From Williamsia limnetica (GTDB lineage Bacteria > Actinomycetota > Actinomycetes > Mycobacteriales > Mycobacteriaceae): 64,000 nucleotides of DNA. The notes below the pieces were generated by a model. The model made no database searches and was not told the DNA's origin. It saw nothing but the letters and a program-made list of their open reading frames with translations. The stretch lies in contig NZ_QJSP01000011.1 of NCBI RefSeq assembly GCF_003217475.1, positions 124,001-188,000 of the forward strand, given 5' to 3'. The translations under genes were made by a program, and so were the position numbers. Shown here one piece after another: positions 1 to 7,645 of this stretch (position 1 is its first letter; each line of letters starts with the position of its first letter).

Positions 1-27
1 CGTCCCTCGCATGATTGGATAGACGAC

Positions 28-1305
28 ATGCTCAAAGGCCGGTCCGCACCTGGGATAGGGATCGTAGTACTGACCCTCTCGATTGCCATGGTGGTCTGCG
101 TCGGGCTGATTTTCTCGATGGGGACACCCACGACGACAGCCGACGATTTCGCAAACGGGCAACTCCGCTCCTATCAGAGCGAGCCCACCGAACAGTGGAG
201 CCTCGATCTCACGGACATGCGCACGTACGGCGAAGGCGCGACCCCTGTCGTCGCCGGGACCCTCGGCGACATCTGGCTGATCGCGTATCCGTCCGGCCTC
301 GGGACGACCTATCTCGCCATCGATCGCCGCAATGGCGAACGCCTGTGGGATGTACCCATCGACGCCGGACTCGGCTCATGCTCGATCAACGGACAGGGCG
401 AGCTGGGATGCGCTCTCACCCTCGCCGAGCAGCCCGACGGCTTCTATCTGGCAGATCTCACCTCGGGGGAACTCGGGCAGCGATCGGACATCAGACACAC
501 GAGAGCTGTCACGGGGTTCGGGCCCGACTTCTTGCGAGTGAACGATTCGGGCTATCAGGTCAGCCGCAACGCCCCGGACGGCCGGCAGATCTGGGCTCGG
601 ACGTTCGCTGCTTCCGCGAAGGTCGAGGTTCGGGACGACGTCATTGCGATCAGCGCCTCCGACGGCTCCAAGCACATCGTCGATCCGGCGACGGGTATCG
701 ACCGAATCGGTTGCGACTCGTGCGACATGGAGATCTACCCTTCTGGCGTTGCGCTGCAGTTCACCGGTACCGATGAGCAGCGCGTCGAGTTCTATCGAAC
801 CGACGGCACCCGGACCTCGGTCAACGACAAACAGCAACTCGTCTCCGGGACCTCTGTCCTGCCGGTGACCACCGGAACCGGGCCGGCTCAGGTAATGCAG
901 ACTCAGGGCACGTACGCGGTGTTCGACCCCGCCGACGCGCAACGACTGTGGCAGATCACCGATCCTGAACTGTCCAAGGTCAACACCCGACCATGCGGTT
1001 CAGTGGTGGTGTTCGCGCTCAAGGACGCCACCCGAACAGCTTTCGACCTGCGTTCAGGTGAACAGCTCGGCAAGTTCGCCCGCCCCGATCTGATGAATCC
1101 GGCCGCGAACGTCGACTACCTCTCGTGCGTCGGACAAGGCGGCGATATCGCCGTCTTCGGCAACGGCGGTGAACTCACGGCGTTCGATGTCCGCGACGGT
1201 TCTGTTGCCTGGCAGCGTTCGATTGTCGGCGGTCAGGTCGAGGTCGTGGACGGTTATCTGGTGCTCGAAGAAGGCACGACGCTCACCGTGCTGGCCCCAT
1301 CCTGA
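28..1305 (+). CDS. Membrane-anchored PQQ-like beta-propeller protein
   Basis: Predicted 425-residue protein with one N-terminal hydrophobic segment (about residues 10-31), consistent with an uncleaved anchor or signal. The rest has repeated strand-rich blades with Trp/Gly motifs such as 'IDRRNGERLWDVP', 'DAQRLWQIT' and 'DGSVAWQRS', typical of PQQ/BamB-like propellers. I infer an extracytoplasmic scaffold or sensor; no catalytic motif is visible. The reading frame is open to the left edge of the window with no stop before the ATG, so the true start may lie upstream. It ends 54 nt before the sigma-factor gene. The specific function is unknown. Confidence 0.72.
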   Translation: MLKGRSAPGIGIVVLTLSIAMVVCVGLIFSMGTPTTTADDFANGQLRSYQSEPTEQWSLDLTDMRTYGEGATPVVAGTLGDIWLIAYPSGLGTTYLAIDRRNGERLWDVPIDAGLGSCSINGQGELGCALTLAEQPDGFYLADLTSGELGQRSDIRHTRAVTGFGPDFLRVNDSGYQVSRNAPDGRQIWARTFAASAKVEVRDDVIAISASDGSKHIVDPATGIDRIGCDSCDMEIYPSGVALQFTGTDEQRVEFYRTDGTRTSVNDKQQLVSGTSVLPVTTGTGPAQVMQTQGTYAVFDPADAQRLWQITDPELSKVNTRPCGSVVVFALKDATRTAFDLRSGEQLGKFARPDLMNPAANVDYLSCVGQGGDIAVFGNGGELTAFDVRDGSVAWQRSIVGGQVEVVDGYLVLEEGTTLTVLAPS

Positions 1306-1359
1306 AATTATTCCGGATTTGGGCGTCGGAAAGTACCCGGCTCCGACGACGATAGGTAT

Positions 1360-1914
1360 GTGAGCGGCACAGCAGAGAACTCCTCGGGCGGCATGTTGTC
1401 GTCCGGCGGCCATGCGCTGCTGGCGGTCTACGACGAAGCGCTGCCCGCGGTGTACGGCTATCTCATCCGGCGCACCAGGGACAAAGGCATCGCCGAAGAC
1501 CTCACGTCCGAGACATTCCTGGCGGCGATGGACCGCGCCCGGGGCGACGACCCGGTCGACCCGTCGATCCCGTGGCTCATCGGAATCGCTCGGCACAAAC
1601 TGGCCGACCATTGGCGCCGTATGCAGCGCACCCCGATACCGGTCGAGGAGGTACCGGACCACCCCGGAGACGACCAATGGGATGTGCACCTCGATCGCAT
1701 CCTCGCCGAGTACACGCTGTTCCGATTGTCCGACACCCACCGGGCAGTCCTCACATTGCGCTACGTGGACGACTGCACCGTCGCCCAGTGCGCCGAAATG
1801 CTCGACCGAACCGTCACCGCGACCGAAGCACTGCTCACCAGGGCGAAGCGGGCCTTCCGCGCGTCATATCCCTCCGATCCAGCCACGTCCGCAGCGAAGG
1901 GAGGCCGGCGATGA
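1360..1914 (+). CDS. ECF-type RNA polymerase sigma factor
   Basis: A 184-residue sigma-70 family protein. Region 2 runs from about residue 22 to 90 (YDEALPAVYGYLIRRTRDKGIAEDLTSETFLAAM, read in parts, then the WLIGIARHKLADHWRR segment). Region 4 spans about 115-165 with the HTH stretch 'CTVAQCAEMLDRTVTATEAL'. Regions 1 and 3 are absent, as in ECF factors. The GTG start is preceded immediately by an out-of-frame ATG (ATGTGA). Its stop overlaps the ATG of the VOC gene (ATGA), so the two are translationally coupled. No anti-sigma factor gene is visible next to it, so the VOC protein is the obvious candidate partner, by inference only. Confidence 0.88.
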   Translation: MSGTAENSSGGMLSSGGHALLAVYDEALPAVYGYLIRRTRDKGIAEDLTSETFLAAMDRARGDDPVDPSIPWLIGIARHKLADHWRRMQRTPIPVEEVPDHPGDDQWDVHLDRILAEYTLFRLSDTHRAVLTLRYVDDCTVAQCAEMLDRTVTATEALLTRAKRAFRASYPSDPATSAAKGGRR

Positions 1915-3188
1915 ACGCACCCGACGACTTCGATCCGTTCACAGCGCTGACCACCGGGGACGTCCCGGCAACCCCCGACGCCGACTTCGCGCGCCGATTG
2001 CGCACCCGCCTGGAACGCGGACTGAATCTACCCGAAGGAGTCACCATGACCACCGATGCACTACCCGAAACCGTCTCTGCAGCAGGACCAATGGTCGAGC
2101 GCCCTGGCGCCCTGCCCTATCTCACCGTCGCCGATCCCGTCGCCGCGATCGACTGGTACGTCATGCACCTCGGTGCCGAACTGCGCGGCGAACCGATCCT
2201 GATGGACGACGGCAGCATCGGGCACGCCGAGCTGCTCATCGGTGGTGGAGCGATCTACCTGGCAGGCGAATTCGCCGAGCTCGGCCTCAAAGCACCTTCA
2301 CCACAGCATGTTTCGGTGTCCTTGATGGTTTCCGTTCCCGACGCCGACTCCGCGCTTCGCAAGGCGCGCGACAGCGGCGCCGAGGTCCAGCGCGAGCCGT
2401 ACGACGCCCACGGCACCCGCACCGGGGTCATCGTCGACCCATTCGGTCACCGGTGGATGCTGACCGGTCCTTCATCGGTGCCGGTTATCTCCGCCGAACA
2501 CATTCGACACGGCGACCTCGGATACTGCTCTTTGTGGACCACCGACGTCGGCCGGGCCGCGGCGTTCTACGGCTCCGTCCTGGGCTGGGAGGTCGACGCC
2601 GCCACCGGGCAGGTCACCAATCTGTCCCAACAAATCGGGATCCACTCGGCCCAGAGTGGGCAGGCAATGATGTGCGCCTACGCGGTCGACGATCTGGACC
2701 AGGCTCGAGCAAGCATCGTCGCTGCCGGCGGTACACCGAATGACTTGCACCAGTTACCCTTCGGCGACGTTCTCGACGCCGTGGACAATCAGGGTGTGGC
2801 ATTTGCCGTCTACCGTCCGGGAGCCGACGATCGCCGGCCGAGTCTGAACGCCACCGGTCACGGCGAGCTCACCTACATGACGCACTACACCCCGAACAGT
2901 GAGCTGCTTCGCGACTTCTACGGGCGCGTACTCGGCTGGACCTACAGCGCAGGAGGGATGGACGACGGCTGGGAGGTCGAGGACAACCATCCGATGACCG
3001 GTATCGCGGGTGGCCAGAAGAACTCTGCTGCGGTACCGATGTGGGTCGTCGACGACATCGAGGTAGCGGTGCAGCGAGTTCGAGACGGCGGTGGCATTGT
3101 GATCAGCGGCCCCGAACAGCAGTCCTACGCGATCTCCGCCGAATGCCTCGACGACCAGGGTGCCCGCTTCTACCTCGGTGAGTATTAG
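1911..3188 (+). CDS. Triple VOC (glyoxalase-fold) protein with sigma-linked N-terminal segment
   Basis: A 425-residue protein. The first ~45 residues (DPFTALTTGD...DADFARRLRTRLERGL) form a charged segment. I recall similar segments in actinobacterial VOC proteins encoded beside ECF sigma factors. Three vicinal-oxygen-chelate modules follow at about residues 62-185 (YLTVADPVAAIDWY), 195-310 (GYCSLWTTDVGRAAAFY) and 315-425 (GELTYMTHYTPNSELLRDFY). The last two resemble antibiotic-resistance or bleomycin-binding folds. The reading frame extends further upstream, but the ATG overlapping the sigma-factor stop is the natural start. The ligand is unknown; a role in binding a small molecule and signalling to the sigma factor is inference. 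Confidence 0.8.
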   Translation: MNAPDDFDPFTALTTGDVPATPDADFARRLRTRLERGLNLPEGVTMTTDALPETVSAAGPMVERPGALPYLTVADPVAAIDWYVMHLGAELRGEPILMDDGSIGHAELLIGGGAIYLAGEFAELGLKAPSPQHVSVSLMVSVPDADSALRKARDSGAEVQREPYDAHGTRTGVIVDPFGHRWMLTGPSSVPVISAEHIRHGDLGYCSLWTTDVGRAAAFYGSVLGWEVDAATGQVTNLSQQIGIHSAQSGQAMMCAYAVDDLDQARASIVAAGGTPNDLHQLPFGDVLDAVDNQGVAFAVYRPGADDRRPSLNATGHGELTYMTHYTPNSELLRDFYGRVLGWTYSAGGMDDGWEVEDNHPMTGIAGGQKNSAAVPMWVVDDIEVAVQRVRDGGGIVISGPEQQSYAISAECLDDQGARFYLGEY

Positions 3189-3204
3189 AACTCCGAAGTT
3201 CGCG

Positions 3205-3219
3205 CCGAGGGTCCCTCGG
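3205..3219 (+). terminator. Hairpin after the VOC gene
   Basis: CCGAGGG-T-CCCTCGG is a perfect 7-bp inverted repeat 17 nt after the VOC stop. An alternative pairing of CTCCGA (3191-3196) with TCGGAG (3216-3221) uses the same right arm. There is no clear T-run, so this is a weak intrinsic terminator at best. Confidence 0.45.
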
Positions 3220-3225
3220 AGTTGT

Positions 3226-3330
3226 GGCCGCGGTCGTTCTGGACTGCCGACAAACGAGCGCAGCGATGTGAGGAGAAAGGAAGAACGGCCGCCTGATGGC
3301 CACGCCGACAAAGCGAGCGGAGCGAGCAGA
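3226..3330. repeat. Dispersed palindromic intergenic element, copy A
   Basis: Left arm gcggtcgttct (3230-3240) pairs with agaacggccgc (3282-3292), with one G-U position. Between them lies the shared core 'GGACTG..GAGCGCAGCGATG..AGGAGAAAGGA'. A tail rich in GCGAGC follows (3313-3328). Two related copies occur at about 14.5 and 27.4 kb with different arm sequences that still pair. It lies between the convergent VOC and apeB genes. Confidence 0.7.
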
Positions 3331-3332
3331 TA

Positions 3333-4604
3333 TTACGGAGCGAGGAATGCGGCGAGGGCTGCTGCGTACATGCCGACGTCATGGCTGCCCATGAGCTCTC
3401 GGGCACTGTGCATCGCCAGCTGCGGGGCGCCGACGTCGACGGTCGACAAGCCCGTTCGGGTCGCGGTGATGGGTCCGATGGTGGAACCGCACGGCAGATC
3501 CGCCCGATGAACGTAGCGCTGCAACGGAACTCCGGCCTTGTCCGCCGCGTCCGCGAACAACGCCTCTCCGACCGCATCACTGGCGTACCGCAGGTTCTGG
3601 TTCACCTTCAGCACCGGGCCGCCGTTGATCGCGATCTGGTGAGCGGGTTCGTGTCGCTCCGGGTAATTGGGATGTGTTGCGTGGGCCATGTCCCCGGATG
3701 CGCAGGCACTCATCGACATCGAGCGGAAGTAATCCTCGCGGGACCCGCCTGCTGCCAAGACGATGCGTTCGAGAACCGTCGCGAGCAGATCCGAGGCAGC
3801 GCCCCGATCCGAGCCGCTGCCCACCTCTTCATGATCGAACAGCGCAAGGACAGGAATAGCAGGCCCGAGCCCGGCCTCGACCGCGTCGAGCAGCGCGCGG
3901 GTACCGGCGTAACAGGTGCCCTGGTTGTCCAATCGCGGGGCGCTGATCAGGTCACCCTCGACTCCGACCACGCGACTGGGTGCCAGATCGTGGGTCATCA
4001 ACTCCCAGCCGAGTACCTGTTCGACGGAGACATCCGCTTGCGAGGCAATCCATTCCAGAAAACGCGGTCCGTTGTCGCCGACACCCCAGATGGCGTTGAC
4101 GTGGCGCTGGGGGTCGAGTGAGACGCCACTGCGATCGTCGGACAGGTGGATCGCTAGCTGGGGCACCCGCAGAACCGGTTCGTCGATGCGAATGAGCTCT
4201 TGGCGCAGGCCATCGGGCTCTCGGATGGCGATGCGTCCGGAGATGCCCAGATCGCGGTCGAGCCACGAATTGAGCCACGCGCCGCCGTACTTTTCGAGCC
4301 CGACCATCGACAGACCCGCCGAGCGCAGTTCGGGGTGCTGTTTGACGCGCAGGTTCGGGCTGTCGGTGTGCCCGCCGATGATGCGAAAACTGCGTCCGTG
4401 CCCACTACTGTCCCAGGCGACGATGGACCCGCCGCGGATGACGTAATGCCGGCCCGGGGTCGACGGCCACTGGTGGCCTTCACTCAGTTCACGAAAACCG
4501 GCTGCCTCCAAGAGCTTCGCGACGGTCTCACAGACATGGAAAGGTGACGGCGAGGCGTCGACGAAGGAGCAGAGTCCGGATGCGGTGGCCGTGGTGGTCA
4601 GCAT
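3333..4604 (-). CDS. apeB: M18 family aminopeptidase (aspartyl aminopeptidase-like)
   Basis: A 423-residue cytosolic metalloaminopeptidase that removes N-terminal, typically acidic, residues from peptides using a two-zinc centre. M18 hallmarks are visible: '[12 protein letters not shown]' (zinc-binding His and Asp region), 'DHEEVGS' (catalytic and zinc Glu) and the C-terminal '[15 protein letters not shown]' carrying the last His ligand. The length matches the bacterial family (about 420-440). The start lies 7 nt downstream of purQ, so it is probably the last gene of a purS-purQ-apeB operon. The M. tuberculosis counterpart is called pepC. Confidence 0.93.
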   Translation of the reverse strand: MLTTTATASGLCSFVDASPSPFHVCETVAKLLEAAGFRELSEGHQWPSTPGRHYVIRGGSIVAWDSSGHGRSFRIIGGHTDSPNLRVKQHPELRSAGLSMVGLEKYGGAWLNSWLDRDLGISGRIAIREPDGLRQELIRIDEPVLRVPQLAIHLSDDRSGVSLDPQRHVNAIWGVGDNGPRFLEWIASQADVSVEQVLGWELMTHDLAPSRVVGVEGDLISAPRLDNQGTCYAGTRALLDAVEAGLGPAIPVLALFDHEEVGSGSDRGAASDLLATVLERIVLAAGGSREDYFRSMSMSACASGDMAHATHPNYPERHEPAHQIAINGGPVLKVNQNLRYASDAVGEALFADAADKAGVPLQRYVHRADLPCGSTIGPITATRTGLSTVDVGAPQLAMHSARELMGSHDVGMYAAALAAFLAP

Positions 4605-4611
4605 GTAATGC

Positions 4612-5295
4612 TCAGGCCGAGGCCAGAACCGCGTCGAGAGCCGAGTAGAACAGGCCGAGACCGTCGTCGCTCGGACCGGTCAACGCCTCGGTCGCGTGTT
4701 CGGGATGTGGCATCAACCCGACGACTTTGCCGTTGGCGCTGGAGATTCCGGCGATCGAACGCATTGATCCGTTGGGGTTGTCGCCCGCGTACCGGAACAC
4801 GACCCGACCCTCGCCTTCGAGCTCGTCGAGTACTTCTTCCGACGCCACGAACCGGCCTTCGCCGGACTTGAGGGGGATGAGAATCTCCGCACCGGACTCG
4901 AAGCGACTGCTCCAGGCCGAGGTGGTCGACTCGACCCGCAGCCACTGGTCGCGACAGAGGAAGTGCAGGCCCTCGTTGCGGGTGAGCGCACCCGGGAGCA
5001 GACCGGCTTCGCACAGCACCTGAAAGCCGTTGCAGATTCCGAGGATCGGCATACCCTTACCCGCTGCCTCGACGAGCGCGCCCATGACCGGAGCGAATCG
5101 CGCGATTGCGCCGGCCCGGAGGTAGTCACCGTAGGAGAAACCACCGGGAACCACGACAGCGTCGACGCCTTGGAGATCGCCGTCACCGTGCCAGAGTTCG
5201 ACTGCCTCGGCGCCCGCGAGCCGCACGGCGCGGGATGCGTCGACGTCGTCGAGAGTGCCGGGAAAGGTGATGACGCCGATACGAGCCACGCTCAC
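4612..5295 (-). CDS. purQ: Phosphoribosylformylglycinamidine synthase, glutaminase subunit PurQ
   Basis: A 227-residue class-I glutamine amidotransferase that supplies ammonia to PurL for conversion of FGAR to FGAM in purine synthesis. Visible motifs: '[11 protein letters not shown]', the oxyanion region '[16 protein letters not shown]', the nucleophile elbow 'GICNGFQVL' with catalytic Cys, and the C-terminal 'GLMPHPEHA' with His and Glu of the triad. The GTG start overlaps the purS stop (GTGA). purL is not in this window. Confidence 0.97.
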   Translation of the reverse strand: MSVARIGVITFPGTLDDVDASRAVRLAGAEAVELWHGDGDLQGVDAVVVPGGFSYGDYLRAGAIARFAPVMGALVEAAGKGMPILGICNGFQVLCEAGLLPGALTRNEGLHFLCRDQWLRVESTTSAWSSRFESGAEILIPLKSGEGRFVASEEVLDELEGEGRVVFRYAGDNPNGSMRSIAGISSANGKVVGLMPHPEHATEALTGPSDDGLGLFYSALDAVLASA

Positions 5296-5540
5296 GATGC
5301 GGAACTCTCGACGCGGGTCACCGAGTACTCCTCGATGACGGTGTTCGCCAGCAATTCGGCCGCAATACGGTCCAGGGCCTCGTCGCTCACCGAGTCGTCG
5401 ACCTCGAGCTCGAAGCGCTTGCCCTGACGTACGTCGGCGACCCCGCCGAATCCCAGTCGGCCCAGCGCACCACTGATCGCCTGCCCCTGCGGATCCAGGA
5501 TCTCTGCTTTGGGCATGACGTGCACTACCACTCGAGCCAC
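5292..5540 (-). CDS. purS: Phosphoribosylformylglycinamidine synthase subunit PurS
   Basis: An 82-residue small subunit that bridges PurQ and PurL in the FGAM synthase complex. The sequence '[19 protein letters not shown]' and '[14 protein letters not shown]' is typical of actinobacterial PurS. An in-frame ATG at 5555 exists, but the GTG at 5540 is preferred: a GAGGAG Shine-Dalgarno lies 7 nt upstream and the protein then begins as PurS normally does (V/M-ARVVVHV). The stop overlaps the purQ start. Confidence 0.94.
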   Translation of the reverse strand: MARVVVHVMPKAEILDPQGQAISGALGRLGFGGVADVRQGKRFELEVDDSVSDEALDRIAAELLANTVIEEYSVTRVESSAS

Positions 5541-5618
5541 TTCGGCGCTCCTCATTCAGCTTCGGTTTGCAGCCGTCACTCTACCGGCAATCAGGGGCAG
5601 CGCCGCCGCGCGGAGTCC

Positions 5619-6323
5619 TCAGGCAGCCTTGCGCACCGACGCGAGCGTCAGACTCCGATAGGTCTGGGGTTCTGATCCGTGCAGCAGGGCCAGATCGATG
5701 CAGTCGAGAATCGCTTTGCCTGCGACAGGCTCCTCGAGATGTTTCGCCGCCACGGACAGGCGCACCACCCCACCACGCCGGGCAATGCGCACGGTGTTCG
5801 CGACCAGCAGACGGCACCACCAGGGCTCGGTCGGAAGTCCGTCACCGATGCCCACCACCCGAGCCCTGAGCTGCGTTCCGGTGACCACGTTGTCGATGCT
5901 CGTCGATCCCAGGTTGGTCCGGAACCCACGGATCGGCATGGCCGACCGCGCACCGGGTGATGCATTCCACCGGGGCGCCGCGAAGATGCGGGTCCGCAGG
6001 CCGCTGTGCTCGAGGACCCGGTCGGCCGCGAGCAGTCGAAGACCGGCTTCGTGGGCACTCAGTTCGGCGAACTCGGCGCGCCTCTTGCGGCTCGGTACCT
6101 GGTTGTACCCATGGAGCACGATCGCGTCGTCACCCGCTCGCCGCTGGCGCAACCACTCGCATGTCGGGACGTCGTCCGCGAGGCGGTAGCCACCCTTGAG
6201 GCGAGGTGCAACCAGGTACGAGAGCGGTACCGCGCGCTCCGACAAGCGCGCGGCGAAGCCCTGTACCTGTGGCAACGTTTCTGCACGGATCCCCGACACC
6301 GAGACGATGAGCTGTCCTGCCAT
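5619..6323 (-). CDS. DUF2334 polysaccharide-deacetylase-like protein
   Basis: A 234-residue protein matching the DUF2334 group of NodB/polysaccharide-deacetylase-like folds: 'LIVSVSGI' start, 'VAPRLKGGYRLADD', the 'AIVLHGYNQ' motif and 'FAAPRWNASPGA'. In NodB-type enzymes the His of 'LHGY' helps bind metal, but the enzymatic role here is not established. It lies upstream of purS, as its M. tuberculosis counterpart (Rv0787) does. A -10-like GATACT sits 6 nt before the ATG, suggesting a leaderless transcript. Confidence 0.78.
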   Translation of the reverse strand: MAGQLIVSVSGIRAETLPQVQGFAARLSERAVPLSYLVAPRLKGGYRLADDVPTCEWLRQRRAGDDAIVLHGYNQVPSRKRRAEFAELSAHEAGLRLLAADRVLEHSGLRTRIFAAPRWNASPGARSAMPIRGFRTNLGSTSIDNVVTGTQLRARVVGIGDGLPTEPWWCRLLVANTVRIARRGGVVRLSVAAKHLEEPVAGKAILDCIDLALLHGSEPQTYRSLTLASVRKAA

Positions 6324-6329
6324 GGCGCC

Positions 6330-6335
6330 AGTATC
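6330..6335 (-). promoter_or_regulatory. -10 box of DUF2334 gene (leaderless layout)
   Basis: GATACT on the minus strand, 6 nt from the ATG at 6323. No Shine-Dalgarno is present in between. Confidence 0.5.
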
Positions 6336-6413
6336 ACGGAGTCAGGTGGTCAGAGGGTTGCCCGCAAGTGGACAACACCCGAAATCACCCGGTCGAACAC
6401 CGCGAGACGCAAC

Positions 6414-6480
6414 CGCCCAGCGCCTTCTTGCTCAGATCCGGATCAGCCCAGCACCTTCTCGATCAGCCCAGCACCTTCTC
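6414..6480. repeat. Tandem duplication of the gpx 3' end
   Basis: A 20-nt unit (gatcagcccagcaccttctc) occurs twice, exactly, at 6441-6460 and 6461-6480. The gpx stop codon lies in the second unit. A decayed third copy (15 of 17 positions) is visible at 6414-6430. The extra copies lie beyond the stop and leave the protein intact. Confidence 0.85.
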
Positions 6481-6948
6481 GATGGCACCGACCACCTCGT
6501 CTGAATCTGGCTCGGTCCGCGGCCGGAAGCGGCCGACGACCGCACCGTCGGCGTCGAGCAGGAACTTCTCGAAGTTCCACTGGATGTCTCCAGCTGTCCC
6601 CTCGGCGTCCTCGGCCCGGGTCAGTTCGGCGTACAGCGGGTGGCGGTCGTCGCCGTTGACATCGGTCTTCTCCAACAGCGGGAAGGTGACGCCGTAGGTG
6701 GTGGAGCAGAACGTCGCGATCTCCTCGGCGGTGCCGGGTTCTTGGCCCATGAACTGGTTACAGGGCACGCCCACCACGGTCAGCCCACGATCGCGATAGT
6801 CCTCGGCGAGTTTTTCCAAGCCGGCGTACTGGGGCGTCAGACCACACTTGCTGGCGACGTTCACGACGAGTACGGGGCCGGCGAAGGCTGCGAGGCTGGT
6901 CGGTTCTCCGGCGAGGGTGTGGAGTGGAATGTTCTTGATATCGGTCAT
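6463..6948 (-). CDS. Glutathione peroxidase-family thiol peroxidase
   Basis: A 161-residue peroxidase of the thioredoxin fold that reduces H2O2 or organic hydroperoxides. Actinobacteria lack glutathione, so a thioredoxin-type reductant is likely (established for related non-seleno enzymes). Visible motifs: 'VNVASKCGLTPQY' with peroxidatic Cys35, 'GVPCNQFMGQEPG' with the catalytic Gln and a second Cys, and 'IQWNFEKFLLD' with the catalytic Trp/Asn. An in-frame GTG lies at 6954, but the ATG at 6948 is chosen because TAGCCT sits 6 nt upstream in the leaderless layout. Confidence 0.92.
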   Translation of the reverse strand: MTDIKNIPLHTLAGEPTSLAAFAGPVLVVNVASKCGLTPQYAGLEKLAEDYRDRGLTVVGVPCNQFMGQEPGTAEEIATFCSTTYGVTFPLLEKTDVNGDDRHPLYAELTRAEDAEGTAGDIQWNFEKFLLDADGAVVGRFRPRTEPDSDEVVGAIEKVLG

Positions 6949-6954
6949 TTCCAC

Positions 6955-6960
6955 AGGCTA
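6955..6960 (-). promoter_or_regulatory. -10 box of gpx (leaderless layout)
   Basis: TAGCCT, 6 nt before the ATG at 6948. The alternative GTG at 6954 would abut this box, which argues against that start. Confidence 0.55.
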
Positions 6961-7057
6961 CTGACCCGGTCCCGCCGTCACCGGGCATCGATGTCGCCGA
7001 CGGCGATTGTGCTGGAAAACACATTGGTTGCGCTGGCGGCAATAGTTGCGTGGACGT

Positions 7058-7063
7058 TACCGT
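7058..7063 (+). promoter_or_regulatory. -10 box of marR-type gene (leaderless layout)
   Basis: TACCGT, 6 nt before the GTG at 7070. TTGC and GCAA flank a 9-nt gap just upstream (7028-7044), a weak candidate operator half-site pair. Confidence 0.5.
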
Positions 7064-7069
7064 TGTCCG

Positions 7070-7645
7070 GTGTCATTGAGTTCCGAGGTCGATCCGGCCT
7101 ACCGCATCGGCAGCGTGGAAGAAACCTTCCAAACCGTCCACGAATTCCTGCTTCGCTTGTCGTGTGCGGTGGACGTGGACGCGATGGACGACATCATCGA
7201 CACCGAACTGGGCTTCACCCACTTCAAGGCGCTGCTCATCCTCAGTCGCGCAGGGCGGCCACTGTCGGTCAACGAATTGTCCGACGAACTCCGGCTGTCG
7301 CTGGCCGCAACCGGGCGCGCAGTCGACAAGCTCGTCGGCCTGGAATTGGCCACCCGGCGGGAAGATTCCCGCGACCGCCGCATCAAACGGGTGTCGCTTG
7401 CCGCCGGGGGCGAAAAAGCGGTTGCACTGAACATCCAGCGGCGGCAAGACTCCATCCGTGAAGTCATCACCAGGCTCCCCGGCGAGATCCGTTCGGATCT
7501 GATCAACGCATTGACGCCCATTCTCGAGGGCGACTACCTGAACACATCGGCGTGCGGCCCGGATGACGGTCGGCCGATCCCAGAACACCATCCTCTGGCC
7601 GAAATCCTCGGCGCTCGAACCACTGTCAAGAAAGCGAACCCATGA
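7070..7645 (+). CDS. MarR family transcriptional regulator
   Basis: A 191-residue winged-helix regulator. The MarR core spans about residues 25-140: 'GFTHFKALLILSRAGRPLSVNELSDEL' leads into the recognition helix 'LSLAATGRAVDKLVGLELATRR', followed by the wing 'EDSRDRRIKRVSLAAGG'. A TTG start at 7046 is possible, but the GTG at 7070 has a correctly spaced -10 box. The stop overlaps the ATG of the MFS gene (ATGA), so it most likely autoregulates an efflux operon and responds to the pump's substrate (inference from context). Confidence 0.88.
   Translation: MSLSSEVDPAYRIGSVEETFQTVHEFLLRLSCAVDVDAMDDIIDTELGFTHFKALLILSRAGRPLSVNELSDELRLSLAATGRAVDKLVGLELATRREDSRDRRIKRVSLAAGGEKAVALNIQRRQDSIREVITRLPGEIRSDLINALTPILEGDYLNTSACGPDDGRPIPEHHPLAEILGARTTVKKANP

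Noticed and set aside
1572-1910. N-terminal extension of the triple-VOC protein
   Set aside because: The extra frame overlaps the sigma gene, is Arg/Pro-rich, and the ATG overlapping the sigma stop gives a sensible start.
6949-6954. GTG at 6954 as gpx start
   Set aside because: It would directly abut the TAGCCT -10 box, while the ATG at 6948 has the correct 6-nt spacing.
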